Shown: positions 44,013 through 58,150, numbered from the stretch's first letter. The stretch: 64,000 nt of DNA from Plecoglossus altivelis (GCA_036571765.1 BROE01000017.1:8272118-8336117); one strand, 5' to 3'. Numbers and translations are program-made. The notes: a model not told the origin generated them from the letters alone.

Positions 44013-44209
44013 CACTCTCCCCCTCTTTCTATCTCTCTCTCTCCTCCTCTCTCCATCTCTCTCCCCCTCCCACTCTCTCTCCATCTCGACCCACTCTCTA
44101 CCTCCCTCCCACTCTCTCCCTCCCTCTCTACCACTCCCTCCCTCCATCTCTCTCCCTCCCTCTCCCTCTCCATCTCTCCCCCTCCTTCCCTCTCTCTCTC
44201 TCCCACTCC

Positions 44210-44242
<33 letters not shown>

Positions 44243-44273
44243 CCACTCCCCCTCCCTCCCTCCCTCTTTCCCT
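44013..44273. repeat. CT-rich simple repeat
   Basis: (CT)n and CCCT/CCTC variants, about 260 bp. The overlapping Ser/Leu/Pro and Arg/Glu/Gly frames are spurious. Confidence 0.92.
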
Positions 44274-44693
44274 CTGAGTTGGCAGCAGATCATTTGAAAC
44301 CACATTTGATGTTGTGCTCCCTGGCTCTTCCAAGCATACCCATCCCTCTCTAAATCCCCTTTGCCAAACTTCTCTCCATGCAACAGATTTCCCCCCTGCT
44401 CTCAGGCCCTCCCACACAGACTGCTCTGGTTCTGCTCTCCCTGACGTCTTCAGAGCATTGTCTGCTGTTAGTTCCACAGCCACAGGATCTTTTTGGCTAT
44501 GCATATCATTAATCACACTTGACATTCACATGGATTGTCTGTACAATGGCATTCTGCTCGATATTCACGACAGAGTGTTTTAGTCTGTCTGACATCAAAT
44601 ATGATCATGGAGAGGTGGAAAGTAGACACTAGGTGGGGTAGAAAGATATAAGCTATTTGTTACACGTAACCATCTGCAAGGTTTTCCCTGTTT

Positions 44694-45080
44694 GTTAAGT
44701 TCAAGTTCACGCTTATTTATAAAGCACATTTAAAAACAATGTGTGTTGTACCAAAGTGCTGTACAATATTACACCAAGATATAAAAGATAATAAAACTAA
44801 TACATAGGATAACGTATAAAACATGCAGGGTAAACCATAAACCACACAAAATGCCTTATATAATTCAGGCGACACCATAAGATAAAGAAAATAAATGAGT
44901 CTTTAAACTAGATTTAAGAGTGTCCAAAGTGGGTGAAGACCTCATGTTCACTGGAAGCGCATTCCACAACTTGGGAGCCGCAACTGCAACTGTTATACTT
45001 GGAAACCTTGGAAATAGGGCCGCCACTTTCAAAAAATACTTGGCGGGTGATTGGAGGAACCATCTGTGCATCATCACCTC
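44694..45080 (-). mobile_element. Truncated LINE 3' end (L2/CR1/Rex1-like)
   Basis: The - strand encodes AAPKLWNALPVNMRSSPTLDTLKSSLKTHLFS, the characteristic C-terminal end of the reverse-transcriptase polyprotein of fish non-LTR elements. It is followed by a 3' UTR-like segment (complement of TTTATAAAGCACATTTAAAA and AAAGTGCTGTACAAT). Only the last 70 or so codons are left, so it cannot move. Confidence 0.8.
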
Positions 45081-46850
45081 TTGAGCTAACAGGCTAGTAG
45101 TTCTTTATAGATCATTGACTGATCTGAACTTAACCAATGTAGAGATATGGCTCTGGTCTCAACCACTGTGGCTTGGGCACAAACTGATAACTTGGATCTT
45201 GGCTATATGGATTCTCACATGGTTGAATCCAGTATATCTGGCAGGGTCACGTATGGATGCGGAACTCTCTACAACCACATCTGCTTCTGGATTTCTTAGA
45301 ATTAGAATCTCAGCTCGGAATTCTGATTGTCGGAATGCGATACCTCAGACCTCAGGTGACTTGTTAAGTGGTCTGTGCTGCTACTGAGTAATTAAGAGAA
45401 GGTGCTGGTTAATCTGCTGAAAGCTCACGTTGAAACGCTGTGTGTTTCTGGGAAGTGTTTGGAGCAGGGATAGCTAATTAGACTTAATTAAGACTTGGGA
45501 GATGCTGATGGTCACAGACAGCAAAAGATGATCAGCCAAGTGCAAAACATGAATAATTAATTGAAAATGCAATCAAGTGTAGTTGGGTTGTCAATAAATA
45601 ATACATTATTATTAAAAAAATTAAATTTAAAATAAAGTTATTTTGAACGTGACAATGTGAGTCTGTGTAGACAGGTAGGAAATTGCTGCAATTTCTTCTA
45701 TATGACGGTCTCTTGAGAAAAACACATTAATCATTTTAGATTGAGAAGCTGAGATTTTATTTGAGATGAGCAGCGTTTTGGTGCCTGCTAGGTTGAAGTC
45801 ACCCCCACCCTCCACCCCCCAACCCCCACCCACCCCTCCCATGCTCTCAAACCTGGCAACATTGCCTTGAGAGCTGACATCATGACAGAGGTATTGGCAA
45901 GGCTGGGAAGGTTATTTTAATTTCATCCTGCTCTCTTTAAAAGCTCCAAGGCCCGTGCTCAGTAATGAACCAGCAGCTGAGCACTGACAAGGGTTAGCTC
46001 TGGGACACAGCACACCGCAAACACATTCAAAGGCAAGCGCCGAATGCTTCCTTCAAATAGCACCAACCTTTTTCTTTTTTGGAGGGGATGAGAGCGAGAG
46101 GGGTGGAGGGGGGGGGGACAACATGAAAAGGGAAGAGCCTAGCATCACTGAGCTCCTGCAGTAGACTAGGTAATCAAGGTAGAGAGAGAGGTAGTTGAAG
46201 GCTCACAACTTTTTGGGGGGAGGGGGGGGGGGACTTTGGAAAACACAGGTGAAAGCAGTGAACAGTATGAACTAGCATGATGGAATACAGGAAGCAAGAA
46301 GGAGCATTCCTCGAAAGTGTAAAAGGCAAGGCAGAGTGAATGTTGCTTCCGTTTGCTGATGACACTGCTTACTTTGTGATGGAGTGCACAAGAATTCGTT
46401 GATGGAAGGGAAGGAAGATTACAAATGACAGAGTACACTGATTTGATAATCTGCTCCTTTAATCCTTACCCATTTTTCTCACTATGGGAAATAATAAATA
46501 CACCATTTTGGCTGTAACAATTGTGGGCGTGGATTGGTCTACTATCCAGTTCTTTATTGCTGCCAAATAAAATAAAATGGACTAAATTGAAGGTCCATGT
46601 TGTCCGGAACTGGATAATATTTCACAGTTACAATGAACTGATACTTTCAGTTTTAAGTTAATCACAGCAGGAGAGGGATTCTTTAAGCTTTTAATCAGCT
46701 TCCAAGCATAGTTCAATCTCACTCATAACTCTGTTCTATTTCGGTAGCGGAACCCTTTGAGAAAACCACGCTAGGAAGCAACACAATAGCTTGCCAGGTA
46801 ATGCTCATCCAGCAAGGACTCCAATAATTCAAATCGATAGCTAACAGCTG
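45081..46850. other. Intergenic DNA
   Basis: No gene. C-rich run at 45799-45838, G runs at 46108-46118 and 46217-46232. 45400-45560 is repeat-free. Confidence 0.45.
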
Positions 46851-46852
46851 TT

Positions 46853-46880
46853 TCTTTGTCTGAAATAAAACAGACAAAGA
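46853..46880. repeat. Perfect 10-bp inverted repeat
   Basis: TCTTTGTCTG (46853-46862) pairs with CAGACAAAGA (46871-46880) across an AAATAAAA loop. The ATG of an unrecognised 113-codon + frame (46856-47197) lies within the first arm. Confidence 0.75.
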
Positions 46881-47197
46881 TGTGTGACATTGTTATTTAC
46901 GCACATCATACCCCGGGACACATGCACTGGTATTTAGTGGATACTTCACAGCAAGCACGCAACCATGAGGGCAAGCAGGAGCCTAAACACGCCGCATACA
47001 AAGCCCTGGAAAAAAAAAACCCTTTTAGAGAGCGTCTCTACTATACCGTACAGTCTCGAGGGAACTACGACCGCCACTCTCGAGCAGTCATAAAGGCCCG
47101 CGCTGCAACCAGGGAGATTACTCCTTATGAAAGGCAGACGGGCAAGAAGAGTTTAGGGACCAGCCCAGGTGCAGAGACGTTGACGATTACACAGTAG

Positions 47198-48900
47198 TGG
47201 TGGAGGGCCCGGACTATAGAGGAGCTGTCTGCGGCAAAGCCAATTAAACAGCAGGTGAATCTTCAAGGTTGTGAGTGTCTTTTACTAAACTACAGGTGGC
47301 TCTCTGCGATATGCGAGCTTTTAGACTCGAGCCAGGCGACTTGGTGGAGACCGTTGGCCACCGAAAACGGCGGAATTATTTGGATGGCGTTTGAGTGACG
47401 CGGATGAGAGTCAGCAGAATTCGGCAGTATATAAAACGTGATGAGAGATGTTTGTGGTGGTTTATTGATTCAGGTGTGGTTGTCATATTAAGCTTCCCAC
47501 TTCCGTTGATTAATCTTTTCTGGAAGAATGCCATTGTGTTGGTAAATGGCAACACACTTGCGATGACAACCAATATGAGATGTTTTCATATAGAGGCCTC
47601 TTTTTATATAACAGGCCTGCACATTGGTTTGTTTGCATGAAGCCCACAGGCTACCTAGCAAGCTAAATGGCAGCTCTGGTCCATCCGTTTAAGTCCAGCT
47701 TGTACTTGTGGCTTGTCTGCAAGCATTACTGGAGCTATGTATCCAACACCAGGTCATTTTTCATATTAGCATCCAGCATTCGGTCATGAAGAAAACCATT
47801 TGCTTTTGTTGACTCGTTTGTGTGTGTGTGTGTGTGTGTGTGTGATTGACTGTCACGATGAACGTTAATTTAATGTATCTTTGCTTCTCTCAAAAATGTC
47901 AGAGAAGTGCACTCAGCCAGGGCTTGACTGTACAGTCCAATAAATTGAATAATATCATGTAGGTTAGGTTTACTGCAGATGAATCCACTTAGTGATATTG
48001 GGTTTAGGACAAACTATCCATTACTCAGAATATTCGTGGGAGGAGAGCGTGGGGAAGCAGAGGACTAGACATGTCACGTTGCTGATTTCTCTCTCCTTCA
48101 CCTTTTGCTCGTCTTAAACCAGAGAGTACATTTCATCTGCTTTTCAGTACCTTCAGTCGCGTTAGTCCAAATCAAGCCATTCGGGATGCGGTAATAGCGG
48201 AATTCAATCATGTGTTCGCCAGTCTCCCACTTCCTCCAACACTAAACAAGAGGTTGAGTGGAAGGCTGTGTGACAACAATTTATGTGTTTTTTTTTCCCT
48301 CTTTTCGTTTTCGCTCCTTCTCCAGCTCCTATATCTCCGAATGAGTTCATCTGTATGATTGCAGTTCCCCCTTCAGATATAAGTGATGTAAAACAGACGC
48401 CTTTCTACAATTTGGTTGCAACCGTTGTCACCGTCCGTTTCAGAAATAAACCCCGAAAATATCCCCTTTAAATTGCTGGAATGGGCATTCTTTTTTCTAG
48501 AGGTTCAGACCTGTTTGTGCGCAAAACAAAAATCTGACGCACACTGCTACCACTGTTTTCGTGGTTTCAGTATCTGTAATATGATTCCCGTAAACAAGAC
48601 AGCACTGTCTATTTGTGCCGAGAAGAAATACTGAAAACCTGAAAAAAATATTGTTGTGTCAACTCTTCTCGCAGTTGTGATAAACCCATCATCATTTCCG
48701 ACACAAAAAAATGTTTAATTTAGTGGGGCAGATGTTCCAGGCAGTTTATCACACCTGTGAATTCCCAGTATCATATCAACGCATCTATTCTCTCTCCCAT
48801 TTAACAGCCATCCGTCTTTTCCCTCCTATTAACGACGTCTAACATCTTATTTCTGAAATGTTGTAAAGCTGGAAATATTACAAGAATGAGCGCACACAAA
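47198..48900. other. Intergenic DNA with TG microsatellite
   Basis: No gene supported. (TG)n at 47818-47845. Confidence 0.45.
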
Positions 48901-51900
48901 AAGAACACGCTTTAGTTCAAATGGAAAGGTAGAAACAGTGTTGGCATCCAACGGTATTACAGTTTATGAAGGCTTCCTTCACGTCAGCGACTGTTTTTAG
49001 TTTCAGTTTAATTATGAGCTCTGAAACCAGGGACTTAAAAACTGTTTTCTAGCTGTTCCAAACGGAAAACACTTTGATCGCTTCTGAAGTTGTCAGCTTA
49101 GAATAACTGTTCAGCCATCCACAAAAAAAGTCTGATAAAAAAATGGCTTTGTCATGCAGACTGCCTAACAGGATGAATAGCAATTTGCTGGCAGTAAATG
49201 ATTTGTTTTTCACTAAGGTATTTAAAACATGTTTAAAACAGTCCTTCCTCAGTATGCCATGTTAAGACTTACATTTCCTGTTTCTGAATGTCAAAATATA
49301 AATCGAGCTGGTTTGGAATTGGCTTTTTCAGATGGTAAAACAAGAGGACAGCTTGACCATGAAAACATTGTCGTGTTCTTGCAAATGAGAGTTCTTTGCT
49401 GCAGAACCAGAGGGAACCATCCGGACTCCTGCTTGTGGGCTTCTGAACCCGCTTCAGTCCAGATCCAATCGTTTCACACTTCCATCTTGGCTCCCCCTCC
49501 CCTCCCTTCCTCCCCCCACTCCCCTCCCTCCCCCCACTCCCCCAGCATACTATCTGAGCCAGCCAGACTAATGTGATCGACAGTGACAGCAGTAGTCGCA
49601 CCCTCCAACCAACAGGGTTTCCAGATTTGTTAGCTTCACAAACATGGGCACTGGGTACCTTGCGACTGCCTCCACCCGACACTGCTGTTTCTACGCCAAC
49701 CCAAGCCAGAGATAATAAGATGGCCACCAGACACTATGTCAATATTTCACTCTTTGCACAGAGTGGTCTGCCTGGCAGGCTGCTGTCTGATAGATGTGGT
49801 GTTGACTGAATGTGTTTTTAGAGGCAGGGAGTGGGGGAGGGTTGGGGTGGGGGGAACCAGGCCACTGGAGAGATGGCAGGAGCAGGTGGTTTGGAGGGGA
49901 AAGGCCCCCCTACCCCTCCCCTCCATGTAGCAGTTCATTAAAAGAGATGCAAGGCAAATTGGGAAGGGTTGAGAGCGCAGCCAAACTGTGTCTGTGGTCA
50001 GTCCTGTGCAAGATTGAGATTACACAGCTCACTGGTTGGGCTCCGTCCCCTGGACCTGGCGGGTTAGCTGTTGTTCTGGGGGTCTATGCAGTTGATTGAC
50101 TGGCGAGATGGATATACTATGCATGAGAAAACATCAAATTATTGATGTTTCGTTATCAATAAACAATGGCAGCAAGCACATACATATTAACCCCAAGAAG
50201 TCAATGCATATTGACTGGAGCAGACATACGTAACTGTATAAATCAAGTATTGAAATATTAAATATTTAAAAAACAACTCCCAAGCGCTTCCTGAATCCTC
50301 CTCATTGGTTCTTTAGCACATGAATCCAGACAGAGAAAGAGCGTGAAGCCAATTCTACAGACGCTCTCGTATCTGGGATAACGTTACGATGCGCTGAGTG
50401 CACAGCGTGCAAACCATACTGTTTCCCTGCCAACAGTGCGGGCTGGGATGAAATGCAGTATGAGCCCTTTAGTTAATTATACACTGTGGTTTTTATTTGA
50501 TGGGTTCTTAATGTTTTAATTTATGTCTGTTTAATTAATCTTGTCACTTTTAATCATAGACCCTATTAATTTAACAATGGCGAATGAAACTGCATTATTG
50601 AGAGAAGTAGTTCCTCTTCCTGTGATTGAATGTTTGCACATAACCCAGACTGGGTTTAGGAGAGCGGTAGTACTGTACTAAGGTTTCTCTGGTGTTCAGC
50701 AAGAATCACTTTAAAGATTTGCAATCAAGTTTCATAATTGAATCCTGGATCGATGATAATTAGTCTCGTCGCCAGTTTGTTCAAAGCTAAGGATTGAGAT
50801 GACACGTTTCAACTGGTGATGATTCCTGCGTTTTATACAGTATTCACAACAACAACAATAACGTAAGCAGTTTTAAAAAAAGAAGTGTTTTCTGGTCATC
50901 GCTCACTTGGTGTGAAATCAGAAGTAGTCTCATTAACAAAACGACAGGGACGGTCTCGGCGAGTGTGAAGTTCCAAGAAAGTGCAGAAAGTTCAAAGTGT
51001 CACATTCATCTCCAGTGTCTTCCTGGACCTGGGTCTTCGTACCTTTTAGTTATTAGCCTTGGATTAGCGACAGTGACTCCGTATCGTTAAATAACAAGTA
51101 TGGCAGCTTCTCAGCGTAATGATGCCTGGCAACTTGGAGAGATGAAAAAGTTAATTGGCAAGAATCATCAGTAAAGAGTTTTCTCTCTCTCTGATCAAAA
51201 TGGAGAAATCAACCATCTATGTTAAATAGAATTTTCATCACTGCTCCACTAGCCTCCCAAATAGGTTATCCAGAATAATGGTTTTGAGGCTTCATTTACC
51301 TATCAAATTAGATTTCTCTTTCTCCTCAAGGCAGATTGGAGAGTGATTACAGATATAACCAAAATCAGACTGTTTTAAACTAAAAGAATGAGAGAAATGG
51401 AGAGATAAAAAAAAACGGTCCATGATGAAAAGGAAATTAGTCTGTTTCAACCTCAGTCCTTGTTGCAAGAGGACCAAATCACCTGGGAAAGTGAAGCGTA
51501 GTTCAGGGCTCTGGCTTGAGGGCTGTTTGCTAGTACACTTGGTTTTTTCGTCTAGAGTTGAGACACCTACTCACAATAGCCTTGAATTTTCACATACGAA
51601 CTACCAGGTAGACAACAACAGCGGCAAAAAAAGAAAAAACTGGTAGGATTCCTAAAAACATCTGTGGTAATGTAGTGTAATCCAAGCCAGCAAACCTCAC
51701 TACCTACCAGATACTGTTCAAATATATATTCAGATACGAAACAAGACTCTGGAAAAACTGAATAAAACATAAATTACTGGCAGGTGCAGGAGAGGAGAGC
51801 AGTCAGTTGATGTGTTCAGCCTTTGCTCTGTGACAAGAATAACTTTGTGGACATCACCTTAAGTTCCCTTGGGTGTCTCCAGCCAGTCTTCTCGTAGTTG

Positions 51901-52920
51901 CTGGCCTGACAATTTACAGCCCCGAGTCCACAAAGAGTTTCCTGTAAGCCAGTCTCCGTGACATGCGGTCATAGTGACAGCTCTCTGTCACAAACCCACT
52001 CAGCGATGCCTTTTCCTGGCTGCGGATGTTCGACGAATGATGAAACGACAGAGAAAGCAATCCATGCTGGTGAGTGGCCGGACCCAGGAGAGGTGAAATG
52101 AGTGTAGCTGTCCGAAGATATGTACTCTTGCCAGAAACTCCCTCTTGGACATCTTGGAATAGCTGACCTTAATAAACACCGCCTTCGCCTCCATCCACCT
52201 CTCTGCTGCTGCAGTAATTAGTCAAACGTAACAAGAAAGACTGCTGTTTTATTAACTTTAAAAAGTGATCAATCACCTGTGTGGATAATTGATACGAAGA
52301 AGGGATGAGCTAATTGTCTGCTGAAACTTAAATCCGGCTAATGGCTTTCATTATCTCTGCTCAGGCCAGATGCTGAATGAGATGTAATGCGGTCGAACTT
52401 GTGAGTACGTGGTGTGTTCAGGGATGCAAGACCATGTTCATCTCACAGTCTGTTTATAATAATACTGTAAAAGCCTTGAAATAGCGATGGAAAAAGCAGC
52501 AGACAATATGTTTATGAATTAAACGAAGTGTAACTGAATTTACAGGCTTAAAAACAAGTGATTAGTTAACCTGATTAGTGTCGACATAAGACACAGGCCC
52601 CTTTCATTACCATCAGTTAAATTCAAATAAATTAAAAAACCCTTTTTAGTTTGATTTTGTCAACCCATTAAGCCTACATCTTTAAAAACAATCTACAAAA
52701 TCAACAAAAAGCATTACACCATCTGGAAAACAGGACCTACAATGAATCCACGGATTCTGACATGATGTGTTGTGTCTTCTTATGCATCTAAGTAAACCGC
52801 AAACAAACACGTAGCTAAATAACTAGCACATAAGCCAACCTACCCCTCTAGTCAACAAGAATAAGCTCAAACTCAAAGTTTTGGAGTGAATAAAAAACGA
52901 CAAGTTAGCAGAAATCAGAA
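48901..52920. other. Intergenic DNA
   Basis: No gene. Short pyrimidine-rich run at 49491-49545 and G-rich run at 49828-49858. 50470-50580 and 52230-52400 are AT-rich, repeat-free and rich in TTAAT cores. Confidence 0.45.
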
Positions 52921-52928
52921 TAAGACAA

Positions 52929-53060
52929 GCCACCGTAAGCGGGGTGGTACAGTCCATACGGCTGAGAGATGAGCCACCGTAAGCGGGGTGGTACGGTCCA
53001 TACGGCTGAGAGATGAGCCACCGTAAGCGGGATGGTACGGCCCGTACGGCTGAGAGATGA
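52929..53060. repeat. Three-copy 44-bp tandem repeat
   Basis: Three head-to-tail 44-bp copies, each starting GCCACCGTAAGCGG and ending GGCTGAGAGATGA. Copies differ by only a few substitutions and end abruptly at 53060. Confidence 0.95.
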
Positions 53061-54065
53061 CTTGATGTTCATTTATTGAAACACTTGCTGGAAAGACATA
53101 CTCTGAAGCCTGTGCTATTGCGTGTGCTTTTAAACTGCAGTCGACTGCTTAGGTTTTGTGTTTTGATCATCTCTCCACGTATTCATGTAACTTTTTGAAG
53201 TGATTTTAACGGCTTCCTGCTTGATCTAAGGGATGACAGGTTTTGTTCCACAGTCTCAAACAACTTCAAAACATCCAGTCATATTGAACATCCTGTCACA
53301 GTCCAGTTCTTTTCCCTTTCAGTTTCTCTTTGATTTTCTCTCTCGCAAGGTGATGAAATGAACGTGCATTCAATGTATTGACTTACTCCAAATACTTGAA
53401 GGGATGAAATGCTCTGAATTCAATTACTTGTGCTGGAAGAAGACAGGAGTAGAAGCAGTCCAACAGAACATCCTCAACAACAAGGCCTACGTCATGTCTT
53501 GTCTATGCTGCTCTTTCAAACCCCCCCAAAAATGCACATTTTACAACCAAACAAAAATCAATTTGTATGGTTATTAAAGCCGTTGCCTGTCCTGAATGTT
53601 AAAAGTGTTGGCGTACGGATGATAAGTTTGATGCAACGCAGGAAATCCTTCAGATCTCCGCGGCACAGACAACCTTCCTAACAAGTTAGGCGAGGTAGGG
53701 AAGCGAGAGACAGACGGAGAGAGATTCTGGGGCGGTTCAGTTCAGCTGAGGCAAGGAACCCTTCACACGGATGCAGAGTCTAACAGCTAAAAGCTTCTGG
53801 TCCACTGGTGCGGTCTACTGTCAAGCAGACTCGCTATTGACGGTCCCTTCGCCTGGGCAACACACAAGCGTCAGTCTCTTGGAAGTGGTTGCCAGGAGGT
53901 ACGTGTTTGTTTTTAATCAGCTCTTCAGATGTGGTTCAGGTCATGAAGTCAGAACAAAGATTTATTCTGTTCTCCTAGAAGCAGGAGACTAACTCTGGAA
54001 ATAGCTTTTGAATTCAGCGTTAATTATAAAAATCCTTGCAACCGTTAATTGTCTAAAAATGACCT
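53061..54065. other. Intergenic DNA
   Basis: No gene or repeat recognised. Confidence 0.45.
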
Positions 54066-54068
54066 ATT

Positions 54069-54420
54069 CTCAGAATCAGCTTTATTCGCCAAGCAAGTTT
54101 ACACAAATAAAGAATTTACTGTTGCAGGATGGTGCATAAATAAAAACTATAAGAATCTTAAATACAAAAAAACCAGTTGTGTAAATACTTCTAAACAACA
54201 CTATACAATCTAAAACACAAAAAGACTGGTGGTTTTACGTGTAATAAAATGACAGCTGGTCTACATAAAGGAAGTCCTTAGCCTAGTTAATGACACCACA
54301 TGCACACAGGAAGTGGCCAATCTTGTGGCGTGAGGTTTTGGTCCTGATGGATCGCAGCTTTACGCCGGAGGGGAGGAGCTGAAACAGAGAGCGTCCAGAG
54401 TGGGAGGAGTCAGCCTTATG
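54069..54420. mobile_element. Old retroelement-like interspersed repeat
   Basis: Begins CAGAATCAGCTTTATTCGCC and continues to GGTCCTGATGGATCGCAGC, GGAGGGGAGGAGCTGAAACA and AGAGTGGGAGGAGTCAGCC. These phrases recur in fish LINE 3' ends as I remember them. The family is not certain and no coding frame remains. Confidence 0.5.
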
Positions 54421-54717
54421 TCGCCTACGGTAACACTCACCCCTCGTACAGTAACATGTACACTGTAGTATTCACGCCTTACTGTATAGCCAGCGGAAGC
54501 GGGAGCGTTTCGGAAGCAGGAAGCGTTTCGTTCGGAGCCAAGAATTACGGTTGGTTGTTAGACTCCAAGCAAGACTCTGGCAGCAACAAGGATGACTCCC
54601 ACAATCTGTTCAGACAGATCTCAGTGCAGTCTGCAAACTGAACTCTGAAGGAATCCTTTTACCCAGAGGCTTCCCCATACTTCTGCTGTGACAACATTAT
54701 GTCGCATCGTCCATTGA

Positions 54718-54765
54718 TTGGGGGGGGGGGGGAGGGGGGGGGGGAGGGAGAGCGAGAGGGAGACT
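54718..54765. repeat. G homopolymer and GGGA run
   Basis: Two runs of 9-13 G separated by A, then GAGA. Simple repeat with G-quadruplex potential. Confidence 0.85.
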
Positions 54766-56895
54766 GAAGTCATTGTGTGGGATTAATACTGTACCCTAGA
54801 AGACACAAAGCAATTACGCTTCACTCCATGGGCTGGGCTATCTCGCCCCGCTGAACATCTAAGCAGAGAGTTGTTCAAAAGGGCAAACGTAAACATAGCT
54901 TTCTCTCTCTTCAACTTTGGAAGGAGTCTGTCAAGACGTATTATCACAGAAAATTAGCGAGAAGAAAAGGTCGGGAGTCGCTTTATGCAAGAAACTTCAG
55001 GACTGCTCCGTTGCTGATAAATGGGTTTCTGCTCCACAATGTATGACAGGATAACAGCCAAGAGAAAAGGTGCAAAGCATATGACCTCACACAGACAGAA
55101 CTGATATGCCAGGCATCTTACACATGTAAAAAGGTCCAATCTTGAGAAAATTGCCTGACACAATATGACACAGAACGGGACCATAGCAATTAAGATCCAA
55201 CGCATTCGCCTCCAGAGAAAACGAACACCCTCTAAACGGTCGTCTCGACACAGAAAGAATAGTTGTATCCATGACGAGAGTTGAGATAAATCACTTGTGT
55301 GTTGTCCTTTCCCGTTATCAAGGTCTGGCTGGATGTCTAACCCTACCTATCCAGCGAATCTTGACTGCTGGAGGTGATTAGTGACAACAAGGCAAGTCTG
55401 ACAGCTCTACACTTTGTCAAAGCACACCTGTCACCAAGCCCGGGGAAAACAAACACCTCGTGTTTCTAACCACTCAAGCTTTCCAATAAACAACAGTTGT
55501 CCAGTCAAACCCTTTTGCCTTTCCCAGACAGCTACTGACCGTGAAATAATAAGGGAAGAACATTGAGAATACGTGTGCGCTACCATTGCTGTGTATTTGC
55601 ATGTTGATTTAACACTTCGATGACAATCAATTCAAGAAATGCCTCGTATTTCAACAGAAGAGGTTGTTAAATCGTATATTTTATTGGCGGATGCTCGTTT
55701 GCGGTTGGGTATTTACATTGTAACTTGATGCGTTAACATCCTTTGCTAATCGGTTTGTGTTCAGCAGAACGATCTGTAATTGTTTCGGGGGTTTTGAATG
55801 AAAGTGCAGGGCAAAGCATAATTCAGGTCACTAAATGGGGAACTGGTATACATACAATTCAGCGTACTGGACATTTGCATCTTGTTTGTTGACTAATTAA
55901 CTCATTTGTTTTGTTGACAGGAACCATAAAGTCTCTGTATGAGGGTGTATTCTGAGTCGGAGAGGGTCTCTAAATGCTCGGCTCGAAATGCAAGGAATCG
56001 TATTAAAACTCCACTGCTGCATTAAGCCAGGACCACTTCCCATCCATCTCCTAGCGTCTGCAACGTTTGTGTTTCGTCACACACAAGCAGGTCTCTCAGT
56101 AACCCTGTTGCTGCGCATGGGTGACTGTGACCCGCTGTTGTGGTGTAAAAGATAGATCACAACGACCCCAAGACATGCAAAGGGTTAAACGCACACAGAT
56201 ACACATTCTGACCTTATTTAAGGGAGGTTTTGCGACAGACCAACTTGTGATCAGCTCACATTGTCTAAAAATACATTTGGATGGTTTTAGAACGATACAC
56301 TTTCAAACTAGTCGCTACTCTAGTGCCCAAATTACCCACGACTAATTCTTAGATGTGATGGCAGAGTTACTAAATTAGCTGCAGTCATAGATAGTACAAA
56401 TATCAGTTATAGAGCTAGCCAATTACAAGTCATTACTTTCAACAGAAATAGAATGGTAGGAATTCATAGAATAATCTAAGAGGGAGGTGAAAATTAATAT
56501 TTAGGAACCAGATCATCTGTCAAGGACACTGAAATGATCCGGGTAAACTCTTCAACAGTTCAACCTTTGGGTTTGAAAGACTATTTGTCACATAACTGTG
56601 TTATTCAGCGATGGCTTATCACTGTCCTTAGGAAGAATACTTTAAATAACGAGCGCAAGTCACTCTAGTTAAATGTTGCCGTTGTTCCTCGTTTTCAAGT
56701 AACCCTTGTAATTCTTATTTTTTCTTTTGCATATGAATGTTCAACACCCTCCTGATGGCTAGGACAGGAGCGATTCCTTAGTGTTATTGATTAGTTAGGC
56801 GTCTCAGGGCTTGAGTAATGACTACAATTAGGGCTCTATTTTCTTGATGATACAGACATTAAGAACACCGGTGGGATGCTGGCTTCCTGCAACAG
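54766..56895. other. Intergenic DNA
   Basis: No gene supported; short frames only. Confidence 0.45.
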
Positions 56896-56897
56896 AT

Positions 56898-57186
56898 GTT
56901 TGTGTGTGTCCGTGTGTCCGTGCGTCCGTGTGTCCACGTGTGTGTGTGTGTGTGTGAGTGTGTGAGTGCGTGTGTCCGTGTCCATGTGTGTGTCAGTCCG
57001 TGTGTGCGTGCGTGTGTCCGTGTGTCCATGTGTGAGTGTGTGCGTGCGTGTGCGCGCGTGTCCGCATGTGTCCTTGTGTGTGTGCGTGTGTCCGTGTGTG
57101 CGTGTGTCCTTGTGTGCGTGAGTGTGTCCGTGTGTGCGTGAGTGTGTCCGTGTGTGCGTGTGTCCGTGTGGGTGGGCGTGTGTGAG
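56898..57186. repeat. TG/TGTCCG microsatellite
   Basis: About 290 bp of (TG)n with frequent TCCG and CGTG inserts, giving a loose GTGTGTCCGTGTGTGCGTG pattern. The Cys/Val frame is spurious. Confidence 0.92.
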
Positions 57187-58150
57187 TTCTACCTAAAGTT
57201 GTGTTTTCCTCATCCTCCTACTTGATCTACCTGTATCTGCTCTATTGAACAGTCCTGAAGCTTTTATCGTGTCAGGCCTTTAATCTGACATGTTCTTGGA
57301 TCATATTTTGGAAAGCTTCAATGAAAGGATATTCAACAATACTACTGCAGTCTGCCCACAATCCTTCCCTGCCTAACTCACAAATGGTTAAAAAAACGAA
57401 AACCTTTAGTCCTTGAACAAGGCCAAGGAAACAGCAACCTTGTTAGACTCAAAGAAAATGGACTGAATATTCTTTCTAAATACCCAAAGTACATTTCTAA
57501 AGTAAATCTCCATGGCGATATTAAACTCTCGGGAATTTAAACGAAATATGTGACTTTCTGCAGTCTTCTCTTCATCAGAGAGTAGATTGTTTAGTGATTC
57601 AGTCCCTTGTTACTGGACATAACTGGCACATGAGTTCATCGTTCTGTTTTTGTCTTTCATGTTGACCTTCTCTCAATAGTCTGATCTGATTCAAGGTGAA
57701 GAGAACCAGCTTTCTAATCAAGAGTACCTCTTTGAGCTGTGTTGATGACCAAACAGCTCAAATTACGTTGATGGTATGATTGATTTATTTTCTGCTCTAG
57801 AGTACTTATCTCTCAAGGTCAGACTGGCCTTCGCTCTTTAGAAACCAGGAGGACATTGTGACTGGAGAGAAAATCATTGTAGCGGAAGAACGTAGGGGTA
57901 GATTTTATTGAAATGCTATTGGATTTAAACAATATAAAACTGATATTTAAATACATGTATTCAATAGACTTAAATCTATGTATTTACTTACACAAAAGGA
58001 AGTTAGATCAGTACAAAGTCAAAGGTCAGATTAATGACATCTAAAGTATTCTTTACATACAAGTAGTTCAGAGTGCGTACAAAGTGTAAACACAATACAC
58101 CCTTGAAGTGGATATTTAACAAGCAGTCGGTCCAGATCCAGCTTCACTAT
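57187..58150. other. Intergenic DNA
   Basis: AT-rich unique sequence, no gene. Confidence 0.45.

Noticed and set aside
49229..50099. Several 60-150-codon frames on both strands near 49.2-50.1 kb
   Set aside because: No recognisable domain, no splice context, overlapping on opposite strands; the C-rich run explains part of the openness.
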